A stretch of 64,000 bases of DNA, taken from the NCBI GenBank assembly GCA_020248915.1, contig JADCGP010000003.1, positions 186,001 to 250,000 of the forward strand, given 5' to 3'. Source of the DNA: Rubrivivax sp. (GTDB taxonomy: Bacteria; Pseudomonadota; Gammaproteobacteria; Burkholderiales; Burkholderiaceae_C). The position numbers and the translations under genes are program-made. Under the pieces are notes generated by a model that was not told the origin of the DNA, searched no databases, and was given only the letters and a program-made list of their open reading frames with translations. Shown piece after piece: positions 63,070 through 64,000 of the stretch. How positions within the stretch are numbered: the first letter of the stretch is position 1; every line of letters starts with the position of its first letter.

Positions 63070-64000
63070 CTACTTGCCGTTGACGCCCAGCTGCTTGTTG
63101 ATCCACCACTGCTGCGCGATCGACAGGATGTTGTTCGTCAGCCAGTACAGCACCAGGCCGGCCGGGAAGAAGAAGAACATGATGCCGAAGGCGAGCGGCA
63201 TGATCCACATCAGCCGCGCCTGCACCGGGTCGGGCGGCGTCGGGTTCAGCCACACCTGCACCAGCGAGCTCGCGGTCATCAGGATCGGCAGGATGAACCA
63301 CGGGTCGATGGCCGACAGGTCCTCGATCCACAGGATCCAGGGCGCGTTTCGCATCTCCACGCTGGACAGCAGCACCCAGTACAGCGCGATGAAGAACGGC
63401 ATCTGCACCAGGATCGGCAGGCAGCCGCCGAGCGGGTTGACCTTCTCCTCGCGGTAGATGCGCATCATCTCCTGCTGCATCTGCTGCGGCTTGTCCTTGT
63501 AGCGCTCGCGCAGCTCGGTCACGCGCGGCGCCACCGCCTTCATCTTGGCCATGCTGCGGTAGGCGCTGGCGTTGAGCCAGTAGAAGGCGATCTTCAGCAG
63601 CACCACCAGGGCCACGATGGCCCAGCCCCAGTTGCCGATCACGGCGTGCAGCTGGTACAGCAGCCAGAACAGCGGCTTGGCCAGCACCGTGAACCAGCCG
63701 TAGTCCTTGACCAGCTCGAGCCCGGGCGCCAGCGCCGCGAGCTTGTTCTCCTCCTGCGGGCCCGCGAACAGCGTGGCCTCGTGCGCCTTGCTGGCGCCGG
63801 GCGCCAGCTCGCCCAGCGGCAGCACCATCGCCACCGTGTAGTGCTCGGGCTGCACGCCCGAGGCCGGCACGCGCGCGGTGCGGAACTCGCGCGCGGTCGG
63901 TCCCGGCACCAGCCAAGCGCTGGCGAAGTAGTGCTGGACCATCGCGATCCAGCCGCTGTCGGCACTGCGCTCGTGGCTGGCGCTGCCCTTGGCGATGTCC
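63070..64000 (-). CDS. yidC: Membrane protein insertase YidC, C-terminal part
   Basis: This leftward gene is cut by the right window edge, so its N-terminal region is missing. The visible 310 residues hold the end of the periplasmic domain and the conserved insertase core. Seen are [106 protein letters not shown] and the last helices ending [28 protein letters not shown]. YidC inserts membrane proteins and aids Sec. Normally rnpA and rpmH lie upstream, beyond the edge. Confidence 0.95.
   Translation of the reverse strand, partial: DIAKGSASHERSADSGWIAMVQHYFASAWLVPGPTAREFRTARVPASGVQPEHYTVAMVLPLGELAPGASKAHEATLFAGPQEENKLAALAPGLELVKDYGWFTVLAKPLFWLLYQLHAVIGNWGWAIVALVVLLKIAFYWLNASAYRSMAKMKAVAPRVTELRERYKDKPQQMQQEMMRIYREEKVNPLGGCLPILVQMPFFIALYWVLLSSVEMRNAPWILWIEDLSAIDPWFILPILMTASSLVQVWLNPTPPDPVQARLMWIMPLAFGIMFFFFPAGLVLYWLTNNILSIAQQWWINKQLGVNGK

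Overview
The window is about 64 kb of very GC-rich chromosomal DNA. It most likely comes from a Burkholderiales betaproteobacterium of the Rubrivivax/Leptothrix/Ideonella type. This rests on recognisable proteins (PrkA, ArgC type 2, the SbtA/SbtB pair, PEP-CTERM protein, Bug-type TctC receptor, YejABEF, KdsD-KdsC-LptC), heavy use of GTG and TTG starts, and many 4-nt stop/start overlaps (GTGA, ATGA, TTGA). I see no phage, IS transposase, CRISPR array, rRNA or tRNA.

Left part (1-15 kb): the 5' end of prkA diverges from an MFS transporter coupled to a peptide-type solute-binding protein. A replication-origin-type cluster follows: parB, argC, a GNAT acetyltransferase, parA, rsmG and mnmG. Two perfect parS palindromes lie inside rsmG and mnmG. 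parA and parB are separated by the GNAT gene and an oppositely oriented argC. An ABC-2 exporter coupled to a secreted alpha/beta hydrolase, a cysteine-free glutaredoxin-like protein and tgt complete this part.

15-29 kb: a compact GNAT/DUF1778 toxin-antitoxin pair has a palindromic operator and a gene-free flank, suggesting a small acquired islet. It is followed by a long leftward series: a PD-(D/E)XK-like protein, a degenerate EAL-HDOD protein, a thioredoxin-TPR protein, yejA, yejB, yejE, yejF (peptide ABC importer) and a lipase-like protein.

29-47 kb: mixed housekeeping and accessory genes. These are pirin, SRAP, a NnrU-like membrane protein, a polyamine-type binding protein, a long-chain acyl-CoA synthetase, an HDOD protein whose 3' end is tandemly repeated, a GMC oxidoreductase, a glycine-rich RRM protein with a long leader, SbtA/SbtB (bicarbonate uptake and its PII-like regulator), and kdsD-kdsC-lptC (LPS) with an SDR where lptA normally sits. 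A CPA2 antiporter diverges from kdsD.

47-60 kb holds the most interesting content. One leftward cluster encodes a small secreted protein, an ECF-type sigma factor with a Thr-Thr pair where acidic residues usually sit in region 2.2, two paralogous multi-pass membrane proteins, and two transmembrane Ser/Thr kinases with TPR-like sensor regions. It looks like a candidate phosphorylation-gated sigma-factor system. Next to it, a PEP-CTERM protein gene has a textbook -24/-12 (sigma-54) promoter preceded by an exact 59-bp tandem duplication. Each copy carries the inverted repeat GACAGT-N9-ACTGTC, which looks like a doubled activator site. apt, a Crp/Fnr regulator and a small Popeye-like membrane protein follow.

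Right end (59-64 kb): two orphan solute-binding proteins, then mnmE and the 3' part of yidC. The yidC-mnmE order suggests that rnpA, rpmH and dnaA, and so the replication origin, lie just beyond the right edge. This fits the parS sites in the window. Start codons were chosen by eye from overlaps, Shine-Dalgarno-like sequences and expected family length, so a few may be off.
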